Below are positions 32,798 to 40,999 of a stretch of 64,000 bases of DNA, piece after piece. Location of the stretch: positions 1 to 64,000 of IMG/VR virus record IMGVR_UViG_3300032242_002232; one strand, 5' to 3'. How positions within the stretch are numbered: the stretch's first letter is position 1; each line of letters starts with the position of its first letter. The DNA comes from a virus. Below the pieces are notes generated by a model. It worked only from the letters and a program-made list of their open reading frames with translations, searched no databases and had not been told where the DNA came from. The translations under genes and the position numbers were made by a program.

Positions 32798-33252
32798 TAC
32801 TCAAAATCCTCATTGATTAATGTTTCTAGCATATCGATGCGACGAATTGCGCTTTCCAATCCATCTGTAACAATGTCTTCACGCTTTGGTAAACCATCAA
32901 GCGCACCAACTTCGCTAAGCATTGCTGCTTTACCGATAGTCTGGAGCACGGGATGTTCCTTACGCAAAGACATGCCACGCATGAGTGCGTCTTTTGCACG
33001 CTTCATGTCATGGTGTGCACCATCAAAGAAGAACTGTGAAGCTGAGATAGCCCATAGTCCAAGTGATAGTTCGGGTGCGTCTGAGTTTGTGCTTACATCG
33101 TCAGCAAGTTGAAACCAATACTCTGGATCATACTTGGTGAAGTTTGCGTAGTCACAGAACTGAGGTTTGTAGTCAATGAGCACGATCATCTGTGCTACAT
33201 CGGCTTTAACCGCATCCCGCCCTAGCGCCTTGTCCAGAATCTCTCTGAACAT
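32797..33252 (-). CDS. Unknown helical protein next to VWA gene
   Basis: Product of 151 residues, all-helical by pattern (FREILDKALGRDAVKADVAQ, RAKDALMRGMSLRKEHPVLQ). It starts ten bases after the stop of the VWA/HExxH gene and probably shares its transcript. It could be a substrate or adaptor of the AAA+/VWA pair; no family recognised. Confidence 0.55.
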   Translation of the reverse strand: MFREILDKALGRDAVKADVAQMIVLIDYKPQFCDYANFTKYDPEYWFQLADDVSTNSDAPELSLGLWAISASQFFFDGAHHDMKRAKDALMRGMSLRKEHPVLQTIGKAAMLSEVGALDGLPKREDIVTDGLESAIRRIDMLETLINEDFE

Positions 33253-33262
33253 ATTGCCTCCC

Positions 33263-35236
33263 TTACCTGCTTATTCTGCGCTTTTTAATAGCGCCTACAA
33301 CTACCGCTTTGGCAAGTTGTAGTAGATCTTTGCCACCCTTAACTCGAGCAAACAATTCAGCACCATGATCTAGATCATAACGCGGAGGTTGTCCTGCGGC
33401 AATGGCCGCTGCGTTCATTTCTGTGAACTGGGTGTAGTCGCTGTCGCTCATGATTAAGACAAGCGTAGTAAGAACACCACGCTTAGACAGGCGCTTGATG
33501 ATGTCATTGTTTTTATTACTGTCAAATACGCCGTCAGTAATAATGAACATCATCTTGTTTGCACGCTGAGACATCATAAAGTTTTTCTCAGCTTGCAGTA
33601 GTGATACGTGGGGATCAGTACCGCCGTTACCAAAGATGAACTTGTATTTAGTACGCTCAGCTTTGGTGTGTTTTGTATAGGCAACCTCATTCTTGTCATC
33701 AAAGGCATAAACTGTTACCGGGCAATCGATGCTCTCAAGAGCACGCTTGATAGTCCAGCAAGCAATAGAAGCCTTACGATCATTACGATCAGATGACATA
33801 GAACCAGAACGATCGACGAGAATTACGGCTTCGATATCAGTGCTATCGTCGCCTTCGGTCCATCGATCAAATGATTTATCTATATCCGCACCACGCATTA
33901 CGCGTAGCACATTTAACTTACCAGAAACAGTCTCACGCTCCCAGCCTGGCTCAGCTTCATCTTTAAGCTTGCGTAATTCATTGGCAAACTTACGATAGTC
34001 AAGCAGAGCATCGGCAGGAACACCAGTGCTTTCAAACTTACCAAGCGGGTTATCTTCGTCCCAGTTTTCATCACCATGGACGATGATATTTTGCTTGCGC
34101 TTGATGTCTTTGATAACTTCCTTGCGGTTATAGATAGATTGGAGATTGTTGTTCATGGCTTCTTTGAGGTCTTTAGGAAGACCACCTTTGCTTTCTACAT
34201 GGCCTTGACCATGTTGTGCTTTGGCTTTGTCTGTCTCATTGAAGCGTTCTTCTCGCTTAGCAAGTTGTTCATCTGCTGTGCTTGAAGTGTCATCGGCACG
34301 ATCTGTACCAGGTGTATAACCAGTAGGACCATTACCTTCGCCTTCACCCTCACCTTGTCCCTCCCCTTGCGGAGCTGGTGTACCACCCTGAGGTGGCGGT
34401 GTTTGTGTTGGTTGGGCTGGTTCTTTGGCTATGTACTCAGACTCTCGCTTGCCTTGGTTGGCAGCGACTCTAGCATCTCGCTCTTGTGCTTTGCCGGGCT
34501 CTGGTCTACCTTTCTTAATTGGTAGACGCGTGTCGCAATTACCAAGACCACACATGGGTGGGATATCCATTTGGGATATAACCAACTCATGGAACTCTTT
34601 GATAAGTGCTTCAGCTCGTTTGTAGTCACGAGGAAATGCAAGTGACCGATACTCATTAGTAATACGTTGAATATCGGGGATGAGTTCTGGCTTGTAGAAC
34701 AGATCTCTAAACGCCTCTCTGATCTCGACATCGATATGTCTACGACCAGCAATGAGAGGATAGTTAGTGAACGCCATATCTTCTGAACCAGTCAGCCATA
34801 CTAAAGCTGCGGCTTGAAGATAGGGCATGATACTTGGATACCTAGCACAGAGTAAAGACTCGATGCGTTGATCCTCCAAGATATTAAATGCGGTATATAA
34901 GTCTTGCGCTATAACCGATTTAACTAACGTAGTTCCTTCTCGAGGAGTATAGAAGTGATGTGCTAGCTCATGATAGTTGAGACCAGATAACTGGGTCAAC
35001 GTCTCCATAGTCATTTCACCTATATGCTTTTCGTTGATGTAGATATTTTCACCATCAGACCAAGTAACCGCTGGACCGTCTGGTACAACATGTACGTTGA
35101 CGGGATCACCAGTGAGGATGCGGTCAGCACCCTCGTAGACCCGAGACATAGCTGAGAGTTGTAACGCTCTCAGCTGTGCCTTTTCGGTCTTGGTTACCAT
35201 GTAATGAGCATCGTTCTCATCTACTTGATAAGCCAT
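33263..35236 (-). CDS. VWA-domain protein with HExxH motif (CobT-like partner)
   Basis: Product of 657 residues. The N-terminal part has LNYHELAHHF, an HExxH metal site at His89-His93. The middle (about 260-350) is Pro/Gly/Gln/Glu-rich and disordered. The C-terminal VWA domain has the MIDAS motif DRSGS near residue 470, the GGTDPH turn and FIITDG. CobT-like proteins have the same order of acidic linker and C-terminal VWA. The MoxR-type ATPase gene is 14 bases upstream, so the two likely form a chaperone-like pair. The target is unknown. Confidence 0.75.
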   Translation of the reverse strand: MAYQVDENDAHYMVTKTEKAQLRALQLSAMSRVYEGADRILTGDPVNVHVVPDGPAVTWSDGENIYINEKHIGEMTMETLTQLSGLNYHELAHHFYTPREGTTLVKSVIAQDLYTAFNILEDQRIESLLCARYPSIMPYLQAAALVWLTGSEDMAFTNYPLIAGRRHIDVEIREAFRDLFYKPELIPDIQRITNEYRSLAFPRDYKRAEALIKEFHELVISQMDIPPMCGLGNCDTRLPIKKGRPEPGKAQERDARVAANQGKRESEYIAKEPAQPTQTPPPQGGTPAPQGEGQGEGEGEGNGPTGYTPGTDRADDTSSTADEQLAKREERFNETDKAKAQHGQGHVESKGGLPKDLKEAMNNNLQSIYNRKEVIKDIKRKQNIIVHGDENWDEDNPLGKFESTGVPADALLDYRKFANELRKLKDEAEPGWERETVSGKLNVLRVMRGADIDKSFDRWTEGDDSTDIEAVILVDRSGSMSSDRNDRKASIACWTIKRALESIDCPVTVYAFDDKNEVAYTKHTKAERTKYKFIFGNGGTDPHVSLLQAEKNFMMSQRANKMMFIITDGVFDSNKNNDIIKRLSKRGVLTTLVLIMSDSDYTQFTEMNAAAIAAGQPPRYDLDHGAELFARVKGGKDLLQLAKAVVVGAIKKRRISR

Positions 35237-35250
35237 AATCTATTCCTTTT

Positions 35251-36645
35251 CTACTTACTTGTCTTTAGCCAAGCATCGACTTCTTCACCGATGTTTGATG
35301 CTTCAGGTTTCTGTTCTTCTGTCTCAACGAGACCGAAGTCCTCCTTGATGTTGAACTCATGGGTCATCATGACAAGAGCAACTTTTTCTTGCTCTTCTTT
35401 ATCAAAGTGTGCTACGAAATTAGCAATTGCAAACTCATAGTTGAACTTGATAAACTTTTCCAACTCCATGAACATGTTGGTTGATACTGGAGTCTCAAGG
35501 TCACCCTTGGAAGCCTCAGCACGAAGCTGCTTCGCAATAACGAGAAGCGACTTGTGTGTGATGAGCTTAGACTCTACGTCATCATCGTAATCCCACGGGA
35601 CCTGCAACTCAAAGCGATTACGCATCGCAAAGTTGAGTGGCGTTGTACCGGTGTAATCAGGATTCATAGTTGCAAAGATTGCAAGGTCTGGGTGTGCCTG
35701 AATGGTCTCACCATGATGATCGAGCAGGATCAAGCAGCGTCGTCCATCAAGAAGTGAATACAGAATTGTGTAGATTTTTGGCGAGATAAAGTTGAGCTCG
35801 TCAAGAATAAGAGTACCGCCGTTACGTACAACGTCAGTTACTGGACCGTCAATCCACTCGAACCCACCGCTTCCATCTGGTACATATTTACCGATGAGTT
35901 GGCTAGGTTCTAGAGCAGCATTGCCAGATACAGCAGCTAGACGACGTTTACGTGAGGCAGACCATGCAACAATAGACGTAGTCTTACCAGGGCCGGTAGG
36001 GCCGTAGATAAGCGTGGTCAATCCATTATCTAACGCGTAATCAAATAGGTCAAAGTCAAGAATGTCACCCGTAAGTTTACGGTTGACGTACTTGTTGGCT
36101 TGTTCGATTGGGGGAATCGTAGCTAATGCAATCCGAAGTTTTGAGGTTGAGACAAGCTCTGTCTCTTCGACCTCAGGGGCTGCGGATGTTTGTGTTGGCA
36201 TGAATTGCGCTTCTTCTTGTGAGTCTCGTTCACGACGTAGGTCGTTAACATACTCAGTCAATGAAGGATCCACTACATTCACTCTGTTGTATAGCGCAGT
36301 GATGCGGCTTGGTACTGAACCAAACTCTTCATCTTTATCTGCTTTAGCATACGCTGCCATTGCTTTAGTAGACAACACAGGAGACCAACCGGTCTGTGAT
36401 ATTGCCTGCTCATCAGCAAGAGTAACTGTTATGCCAACAGGTGTAGTAGTGATGTATTCATTGCTTGAGATACTCGCAAGCAACTCAGGTAATGATGTGA
36501 TGTCCCAACGATTTGATTTGCCAGGACCACCATCAGTGAGTCTTGAATAGACCTTTGTCTCATCGTTATGAGGTACGAAAAGTATTTGACGCTTCTCGTC
36601 TCCCATCGATGGTTCATAAGTCTCTACGAACATCGCTATATTCAT
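35251..36645 (-). CDS. MoxR/CobS-type AAA+ ATPase
   Basis: Product of 464 residues. The AAA+ core starts near residue 195; Walker A is YGPTGPGKT near residues 212-220, Walker B is LILDELNF, sensor 1 is IFATMNPD, and an arginine-rich helix follows (AMRNRFELQVPWD). These are MoxR/CobS features. The N-terminal 190 residues are unlike CobS and may bind a substrate. The gene leads a minus-strand operon with the VWA protein, after a terminator and a tRNA-like hairpin. Confidence 0.82.
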   Translation of the reverse strand: MNIAMFVETYEPSMGDEKRQILFVPHNDETKVYSRLTDGGPGKSNRWDITSLPELLASISSNEYITTTPVGITVTLADEQAISQTGWSPVLSTKAMAAYAKADKDEEFGSVPSRITALYNRVNVVDPSLTEYVNDLRRERDSQEEAQFMPTQTSAAPEVEETELVSTSKLRIALATIPPIEQANKYVNRKLTGDILDFDLFDYALDNGLTTLIYGPTGPGKTTSIVAWSASRKRRLAAVSGNAALEPSQLIGKYVPDGSGGFEWIDGPVTDVVRNGGTLILDELNFISPKIYTILYSLLDGRRCLILLDHHGETIQAHPDLAIFATMNPDYTGTTPLNFAMRNRFELQVPWDYDDDVESKLITHKSLLVIAKQLRAEASKGDLETPVSTNMFMELEKFIKFNYEFAIANFVAHFDKEEQEKVALVMMTHEFNIKEDFGLVETEEQKPEASNIGEEVDAWLKTSK

Positions 36646-36684
36646 ATTGCCTTTCCCTTCTCACTGGAGAACCCCGATGGTTCT

Positions 36685-36741
36685 CTCAGCTAGTGTGCTA
36701 TCAGGATTCGAACCTGATTACTGCACCACGCTAGCACTGAG
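36685..36741 (-). other. tRNA T-arm-like hairpin in the AAA+ gene leader
   Basis: On the minus strand a perfect T-arm (TCAGG-TTCGAAT-CCTGA) sits inside a stem made of GTGC/GCAC, CTAG/CTAG and CTCAG/CTGAG segments. The T-loop TTCGAAT is fully canonical, yet there is no D arm or anticodon arm, so it is not a working tRNA. It lies 40 bases upstream of the AAA+ start. It could be a tRNA relic, a minihelix or a regulatory leader. The rest of the 36646-36947 gap holds only the terminator below and no gene I can see. Confidence 0.5.
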
Positions 36742-36747
36742 AAAAGA

Positions 36748-36786
36748 GTAAGGACCGGCGCCGATATCAGACACGCCGGTCCTTAC
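36748..36786 (-). terminator. Terminator between minus-strand units
   Basis: A perfect 13-bp stem (GTAAGGACCGGCG with CGCCGGTCCTTAC) and a 13-base loop; on the minus strand it is followed by CTCTTTTCTC. It ends transcripts coming from 37-41 kb, so the AAA+/VWA operon would need its own promoter. Confidence 0.7.
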
Positions 36787-36947
36787 ACCTATTTACTGCT
36801 TACTCAATGAAGAGGATACTTAGTTGGCATAGAAGACCCGATACTCCACGCTATAGACTAAACCGCGATGACCGATATACAGACGTCAATCGTTGAATAG
36901 CTGCTATGACTGATACTCTCTTCCGACCCTGTTTTCCAATAAAGAGC

Positions 36948-37610
36948 CTAGCCCTCAATAGGTTCTTCCTGTGACATCTCACCAGTTACGATATTGAGCC
37001 GTAATGGTTTGGTGATGTCCCACTCCGATAGGATGAACTTACCACCCCATGGAACTTTACCTTTCCCACCACATCTATGACAGTCTGCCTGTTCACGATG
37101 CGGGACATTTCTTGTTTCTCCTTGTTTAGTACAGTTAAGATTGATATGGAATGTTTTATTACGACTGTCAGTGACTGGTCGCCACCCATCTTGTCCTGTA
37201 CACAAGAACGTGTGTCTCTTTTGTCCACTGCAATTGCCACAGCGTCTCTCTTTCAAAGGAGTTTTAGCTGAAGCAGCGGTAGATATCAACAGCTTTTGTT
37301 TACGATAGATTAGATCATTTAAGTTAGCGTAGTTAGCAACTGCCCTACGCCACGATGCTCTCATGAACATAGTTACCGGAGGAATGACAACCATTCCATT
37401 TGGTTCGTAGATAACAAGCGGGTTATCTTTTGACCAATAAGGTGCAATAGATACCTGATCATTCTCTAGTCTAAATGCGTAAAGGCTACGCTCATACAAT
37501 GGGCGCTTGCCTTCTGGATCTTTACCTTCTTCGATATGTTTAATGGCTGAGTCATAGTCATACACTCTCAGCCATTGATTATGGGGAAGAAGTTGAGCTT
37601 TGTCTACCAC
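36948..37610 (-). CDS. Zinc-finger protein of unknown role
   Basis: Product of 220 residues. A C-terminal part has paired cysteines: CGNC near residue 124 and CHRCGGKGK near 179, the second like a DnaJ zinc-finger repeat, with NCTKQG and HRE nearby. The N-terminal part is alpha/beta. It overlaps the WhiB gene by 32 bases. Function unknown. Confidence 0.6.
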   Translation of the reverse strand: MVDKAQLLPHNQWLRVYDYDSAIKHIEEGKDPEGKRPLYERSLYAFRLENDQVSIAPYWSKDNPLVIYEPNGMVVIPPVTMFMRASWRRAVANYANLNDLIYRKQKLLISTAASAKTPLKERRCGNCSGQKRHTFLCTGQDGWRPVTDSRNKTFHINLNCTKQGETRNVPHREQADCHRCGGKGKVPWGGKFILSEWDITKPLRLNIVTGEMSQEEPIEG

Positions 37611-37899
37611 GTATATATTCCCTTCTCTCGTCTTCTGTTAAACCACCCCACATGCCGTGGGATTGGTTGGTTCTTATTGAGAAGTCAAAGCATTCCTTTG
37701 TTACAGAGCAGGCATTGCAGATAGCTCTAGCTTTTGCTATTCTATCGGCTTTATCCCCACCCCTTTCTTGGTCTTCATAGAAGAACACGTCCGAATCAAC
37801 TTCCCTACACAACCCGCGTTGTTGCCAATCCCATTGGTTCGGTCTTGGGTCTAACGGCATTGTGTTAGAAGGATATGACTCATACTTTTTCCTAGACAT
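37579..37899 (-). CDS. WhiB-like Fe-S regulator, copy 3
   Basis: A 106-residue Wbl protein with canonical cysteines at 31, 61, 64 and 70 (C-x29-C-x2-C-x5-C), the MWGG turn at 83-86 followed by LTEDERR, and a C-terminal arginine patch. It is the most typical of the three WhiB genes. It starts two bases before the stop of the upstream coiled-coil gene on the minus strand. It may regulate host or phage genes in the accessory region. Confidence 0.87.
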   Translation of the reverse strand: MSRKKYESYPSNTMPLDPRPNQWDWQQRGLCREVDSDVFFYEDQERGGDKADRIAKARAICNACSVTKECFDFSIRTNQSHGMWGGLTEDERREYIRGRQSSTSSP

Positions 37900-37901
37900 A
37901 A

Positions 37902-38303
37902 TTACATCATGTCTAAGATTTGTTTAGTGATACTGATCTCTTCCTCAGTAGATAGACGAAGAGTAGTCAATAGCTTTTCTCTATGTCCATTGATATGTCC
38001 ATAACCATATCCATTTGTATATAGGTTATTAGACCAATCAGCGGAACGGCTTAGTTGTGGCATTGAAGGTAGGCTTACAGTCTTATCAAAAGTAATGCTT
38101 ATTCCTTTACCATAATTAAGTGTATCAATCTCACACTTGCCTTCTTTTAAAAGCTCAGCAATAGCATTAACATACTTTGTCTTTTCAGCTTCGTATGTAT
38201 CTCTTGCTGTTTTAGCTTTTGCTTTAGCTTCAGCTATGCGTACAGCCTCTGCTTCTTGTTTAGTTTCAAGTTCTTTAATGAACTCTAGTCTATTCAGCTT
38301 CAT
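37902..38303 (-). CDS. Coiled-coil protein
   Basis: Product of 133 residues. Residues about 5-50 are a long charged helix (FIKELETKQEAEAVRIAEAK) likely to be a coiled coil, followed by a Gly/Tyr/Asn-rich segment (NLYTNGYGYGHINGH) and a C-terminal helix. AGAAGGG precedes the ATG. Function unknown. Confidence 0.55.
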   Translation of the reverse strand: MKLNRLEFIKELETKQEAEAVRIAEAKAKAKTARDTYEAEKTKYVNAIAELLKEGKCEIDTLNYGKGISITFDKTVSLPSMPQLSRSADWSNNLYTNGYGYGHINGHREKLLTTLRLSTEEEISITKQILDMM

Positions 38304-38346
38304 GCTTTTCCCTTCTGATATGAGTAATGAGCCTTTTTACCTTAGG

Positions 38347-38390
38347 TCATGCTCAGGACCAAGTAGCAGTTTTAGTTATCATGCTCAGGA
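38347..38390. repeat. Two 12-bp direct repeats, operator-like
   Basis: TCATGCTCAGGA occurs at 38347-38358 and 38379-38390, exactly 32 bases apart (about three helical turns), in the noncoding stretch upstream of the coiled-coil gene. The first copy is framed as GGTC...GACC. Such spacing suits cooperative protein binding. A bulged hairpin (GACAC-GCA-GTGTC) follows at 38419-38431. Confidence 0.45.
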
Positions 38391-38456
38391 TAATTGGTGT
38401 AGCGGAAGCGGAGATTTCGACACGCAGTGTCTCCCAATCCAAGTCGCGTACCAATA

Positions 38457-38624
38457 CTATGAAAGAGAGATAGGTTCGCTATCCTCTTTACGGTTAGCTC
38501 GAAGAGTATCGAGCTTTGCATTAAGTGCTTCAAGATCTTTTGTCATTGCATCAAGCTCACGCTCAATAGACTCAAGATATTTGTTGATGTTCTTCATGAA
38601 CTCATTCAGTTCTTCAGGGGACAT
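38457..38624 (-). CDS. Small coiled-coil protein
   Basis: A 55-residue product, almost entirely one helix with heptads (INKYLESIERELDAMTKDLEALNAKLDTL). The start is ATG 38624 after AGAGGTAG; a longer version from 38693 is less likely because that region encodes another small gene in a different frame. Function unknown; possibly a structural or regulatory dimer. Confidence 0.6.
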   Translation of the reverse strand: MSPEELNEFMKNINKYLESIERELDAMTKDLEALNAKLDTLRANRKEDSEPISLS

Positions 38625-38626
38625 AA

Positions 38627-38731
38627 CTACCTCTTTCTCCTGTTGATGATTGATGTGAGCACGATAGTAATGCTTAGCATTACCATAATGCAAACGATTG
38701 AGTTCTCAGATATATCAAACGATACTGACAT
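38627..38731 (-). CDS. Single-pass membrane microprotein
   Basis: A 34-residue product with one hydrophobic segment (IVCIMVMLSITIVLTSII) and a basic end (NRRKR). AAGGGA stands five bases before the ATG, and the stop is two bases before the next start. Orientation rule (positive end inside) suggests the N-terminus faces outward. Function unknown. Confidence 0.55.
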   Translation of the reverse strand: MSVSFDISENSIVCIMVMLSITIVLTSIINRRKR

Positions 38732-39196
38732 ATTGATCCCTTCTATCTACCACGATGGCAGATAAGTACACCAACCTGATATCCCGAATCTATTGTCCAG
38801 ACACGAGTTTTTTACGGACTCATTGTTTTGACTTCTACTTCGTTAGTAGAGACGCGTTTCGGCTACGCCTAACGCCTTCAATGCGTGTCCTCAAGCTGAT
38901 CAATGCTAGATTACAAGGTCTTTTTCCAACATAGAGTTATAGTCAGTTGTGCGCCTATGCCGGGGAAAACGGCGATGTTCAACCAGGTTGATGTACTTAC
39001 CTGCCATAATAATGAGGAGCAAGGCTATGGAAAAGGGAGGAACGTCACCAGCAGCTCCTCTAGCTTTTATTGCACATTCCTTCGAGTTCCGCTGGTCTAC
39101 CAATATGTGGCTGGATATATCGGGGAATATAGAACCACCTAGCATCCTAGTCATAGCCTTGCTCCTGCCCTACATTCTGTCTGACGGGACAGAACC
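38732..39196. other. 465-bp stretch without a confident gene; 15-bp inverted repeats
   Basis: Neither strand has a convincing gene. AGGAGCAAGGCTATG at 39015-39029 recurs inverted at 39152-39166, 122 bases apart. Each arm holds a ribosome-site-like AGGAG and an ATG, so each could start a short frame inward: 63 codons on the plus strand (39027-39218) or 82 codons on the minus strand (38906-39154). Both predicted products look atypical. This may be a recombination or regulatory segment. Confidence 0.35.
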
Positions 39197-39298
39197 CTAT
39201 TTGTGCTCTCTCATATGATTCATGAGAGTCATGTATGCAAATGAAGATCTAACCTCAATTTGTTTTTTACATACTTCACATATAACTATTTTGCTCAA
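39197..39298 (-). CDS. C2H2-type zinc-finger microprotein
   Basis: A 33-residue product with Cys8-x2-Cys11 (ICEVC) and His27-x3-His31 (NHMREH), the arrangement of a single classical zinc finger. It starts at a TTG that overlaps the previous stop (TTGA) on the minus strand. No separate ribosome site, so it would depend on coupling. Small size leaves some doubt. Confidence 0.45.
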   Translation of the reverse strand: MSKIVICEVCKKQIEVRSSFAYMTLMNHMREHK

Positions 39299-39558
39299 GA
39301 CAAGAGCCGTTTCTTGAAGTCTAATGACGCCTCTTCGATTGTCTCAAAATAGTGACCCCAATAACAGCGACCACTTTCATGATGATAAATCCATGTAACA
39401 AATGGGTGATAGGTGCTGGCAGGAGCATGACATAGGATTACATCACACTCGATATCAGCACTAACCTTGTTTGCAAGAATAGTGGCGCCTGTAGAGACAC
39501 CACCATCTCCCTGTAATACTGTGCCTACCTGAATGGTAGATACTATAGGCCGGCTCAT
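39295..39558 (-). CDS. Unknown small protein
   Basis: Product of 87 residues with a beta-rich layout (IVSTIQVGTVLQGDGGV, ADIECDVILCHAP, HPFVTWIYHHE, CYWGHYFETIEEA). It overlaps its upstream neighbour by four bases. No family recognised. Confidence 0.55.
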   Translation of the reverse strand: MSRPIVSTIQVGTVLQGDGGVSTGATILANKVSADIECDVILCHAPASTYHPFVTWIYHHESGRCYWGHYFETIEEASLDFKKRLLS

Positions 39559-40184
39559 ATTGCCTCAATCTCTGCTTTAGCAGCATCAAGTGCTTCTTGC
39601 TGTAATGCTAGTTCAGCAAGCTTGGCTTCTTTGAGCTTTACCTTAGCTGTGCTTAGATAAGACACCAACTCTTCAGCCTCTTGTAGACTGATAGTAATTG
39701 TCTTACCTTTCGTAACTTCAATCTTGTTAGAGTGTGGGTTGATCTCATAACTGAGAGCACTGTCACAATAACAATATGATGAACGACATTTGCACATAGG
39801 TTTATCCTCCTCTTCCTTTTCTTGATTATAGAATTGGGGCTTCTTATCACCCTCTTCTATTAGCCTGATATTACTAAGCCACATAGTTCTACGAACTACG
39901 TTGGCACCTTCTTCATTAGAGCCATAAGACCAGTAGCGGTCGTACATACCAGATTTGTTTGTATATCGGCTGGGCATTTCCATCAGCACAGCGACATCAC
40001 GATTTCTAGCACCTACGGCTACTACCTTCCATTTATGTGTTGCGTACCTATCACGATTAGAGGTGACAGTATCGCCGGGGAATATTTTTGATATACCCCA
40101 GTAGTAATACCGATTCTCTTCTAACTCAGGATAGTCTTTACGAAACCGCTCTAATGTCATAGCATTTGGTAATACTCGACCCAT
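39555..40184 (-). CDS. Unknown protein with Cys-rich insert
   Basis: Product of 209 residues. The N-terminal half is beta-rich with many aromatics (YYYWGISKIFPGDTV), the middle has CKCRSSYCYC, and the C-terminal 60 residues are a charged helix. AAAGGAG precedes the ATG by seven bases. Function unknown. Confidence 0.6.
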   Translation of the reverse strand: MGRVLPNAMTLERFRKDYPELEENRYYYWGISKIFPGDTVTSNRDRYATHKWKVVAVGARNRDVAVLMEMPSRYTNKSGMYDRYWSYGSNEEGANVVRRTMWLSNIRLIEEGDKKPQFYNQEKEEEDKPMCKCRSSYCYCDSALSYEINPHSNKIEVTKGKTITISLQEAEELVSYLSTAKVKLKEAKLAELALQQEALDAAKAEIEAI

Positions 40185-40198
40185 TAGAGTCTCCTTTA

Positions 40199-40315
40199 CT
40201 AGTCGTTACACGTCTTATTGTGTAACCTATAAAACAGCGAGTCAACTACTGGAATTTTCCACCAAATTGACCACCATTTATTGTGGTTGTACATACTGCA
40301 GATGAGACTGCTCAT
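40199..40315 (-). CDS. Trp-rich microprotein
   Basis: A 38-residue product with a cluster of Trp (NKWWSIWWKIPVVD) and three Cys residues. AAAGGAGGG lies four bases before the ATG, one of the best sites in the window, which is the main support. Function unknown; a membrane-surface peptide is possible. Confidence 0.55.
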   Translation of the reverse strand: MSSLICSMYNHNKWWSIWWKIPVVDSLFYRLHNKTCND

Positions 40316-40325
40316 GCACCCTCCT

Positions 40326-40469
40326 TTACTTGCAATTAGAGCAATAGTTCATAACTCTTACTTCAGACGGGGCAACAGAATAGACGCGGGAACAATGAGA
40401 GCAGGTAACCTGTGTCATTGGAGTCTTAGTCTTAGGTGTAAACCCCACCTTGATAGATATATGGAACAT
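40326..40469 (-). CDS. Zinc-ribbon microprotein
   Basis: A 47-residue product with CSHC near residue 23 and CSNC near residue 43, a minimal zinc ribbon with a basic start. AAGGAGG stands five bases before ATG 40469; a longer frame to 40508 lacks this support. Function unknown. Confidence 0.6.
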   Translation of the reverse strand: MFHISIKVGFTPKTKTPMTQVTCSHCSRVYSVAPSEVRVMNYCSNCK

Positions 40470-40643
40470 AATGCCTCCTTCCACTCCCATAAGGAGTGGG
40501 GGATACACAAGGAAGAATACCTACACACTCATCAAAGAGTCTCAGTAGTAAGTCTTATGTATCCTCCACCTCATACGGAACAGCAGCGCAGCCTTTCGCG
40601 GGGAAAATAGGGGCGAGAGGGCGAACTCATAGTTAAAATGGCA

Positions 40644-40692
40644 ATAAAAAAAGCCCCAGTCATATAGCAATTACACTATACAACTGGGGCTT
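40644..40692 (-). terminator. Rho-independent terminator (minus strand)
   Basis: A 10-bp stem (AAGCCCCAGT with ACTGGGGCTT) enclosing a 22-base loop. On the minus strand the stem is followed by TTTTTATT. It ends the short unit at 40717-41679. The rest of 40470-40716 shows no gene. Confidence 0.8.
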
Positions 40693-40716
40693 ACGTAAAA
40701 AAAGGGCGGGGGGAAA

Positions 40717-40872
40717 CTAATCTATGGGACTATCATCTATAGAGAGAGCATAAGACTCATCTGCTACACCAGCCTCATAGCCATCCCACCATGCTGTCCT
40801 GTATGTAAAGAACCATACAAGGAAGCCTATAACTAGATCAATCAAGAGATTGAATCCATTGTAGAACATCAT
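40717..40872 (-). CDS. Small membrane protein
   Basis: A 51-residue product with one hydrophobic helix (LLIDLVIGFLVWFFTY) and an acidic C-terminus. AGGAGG lies six bases before the ATG at 40872. The gene ends just ahead of the terminator. A holin or membrane-inhibitor role is possible but not shown. Confidence 0.6.
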   Translation of the reverse strand: MMFYNGFNLLIDLVIGFLVWFFTYRTAWWDGYEAGVADESYALSIDDSPID

Positions 40873-40999
40873 ACCTAACCTCCTAACTAAGAGAAGGAGG
40901 CAAGGCATAGAGGCAGAGCACACTTAGTGATTTAAGCTAATAGCACCTCTACACCTGCCAACCATCTTTTCACCCTCTGAGATAGAGAGTCATAAGCCA

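Noticed and set aside
38390-38440. Possible tRNA on either strand around the TTCGACA sequence
   Set aside because: The stems around it do not form a cloverleaf; only a short bulged hairpin is seen.
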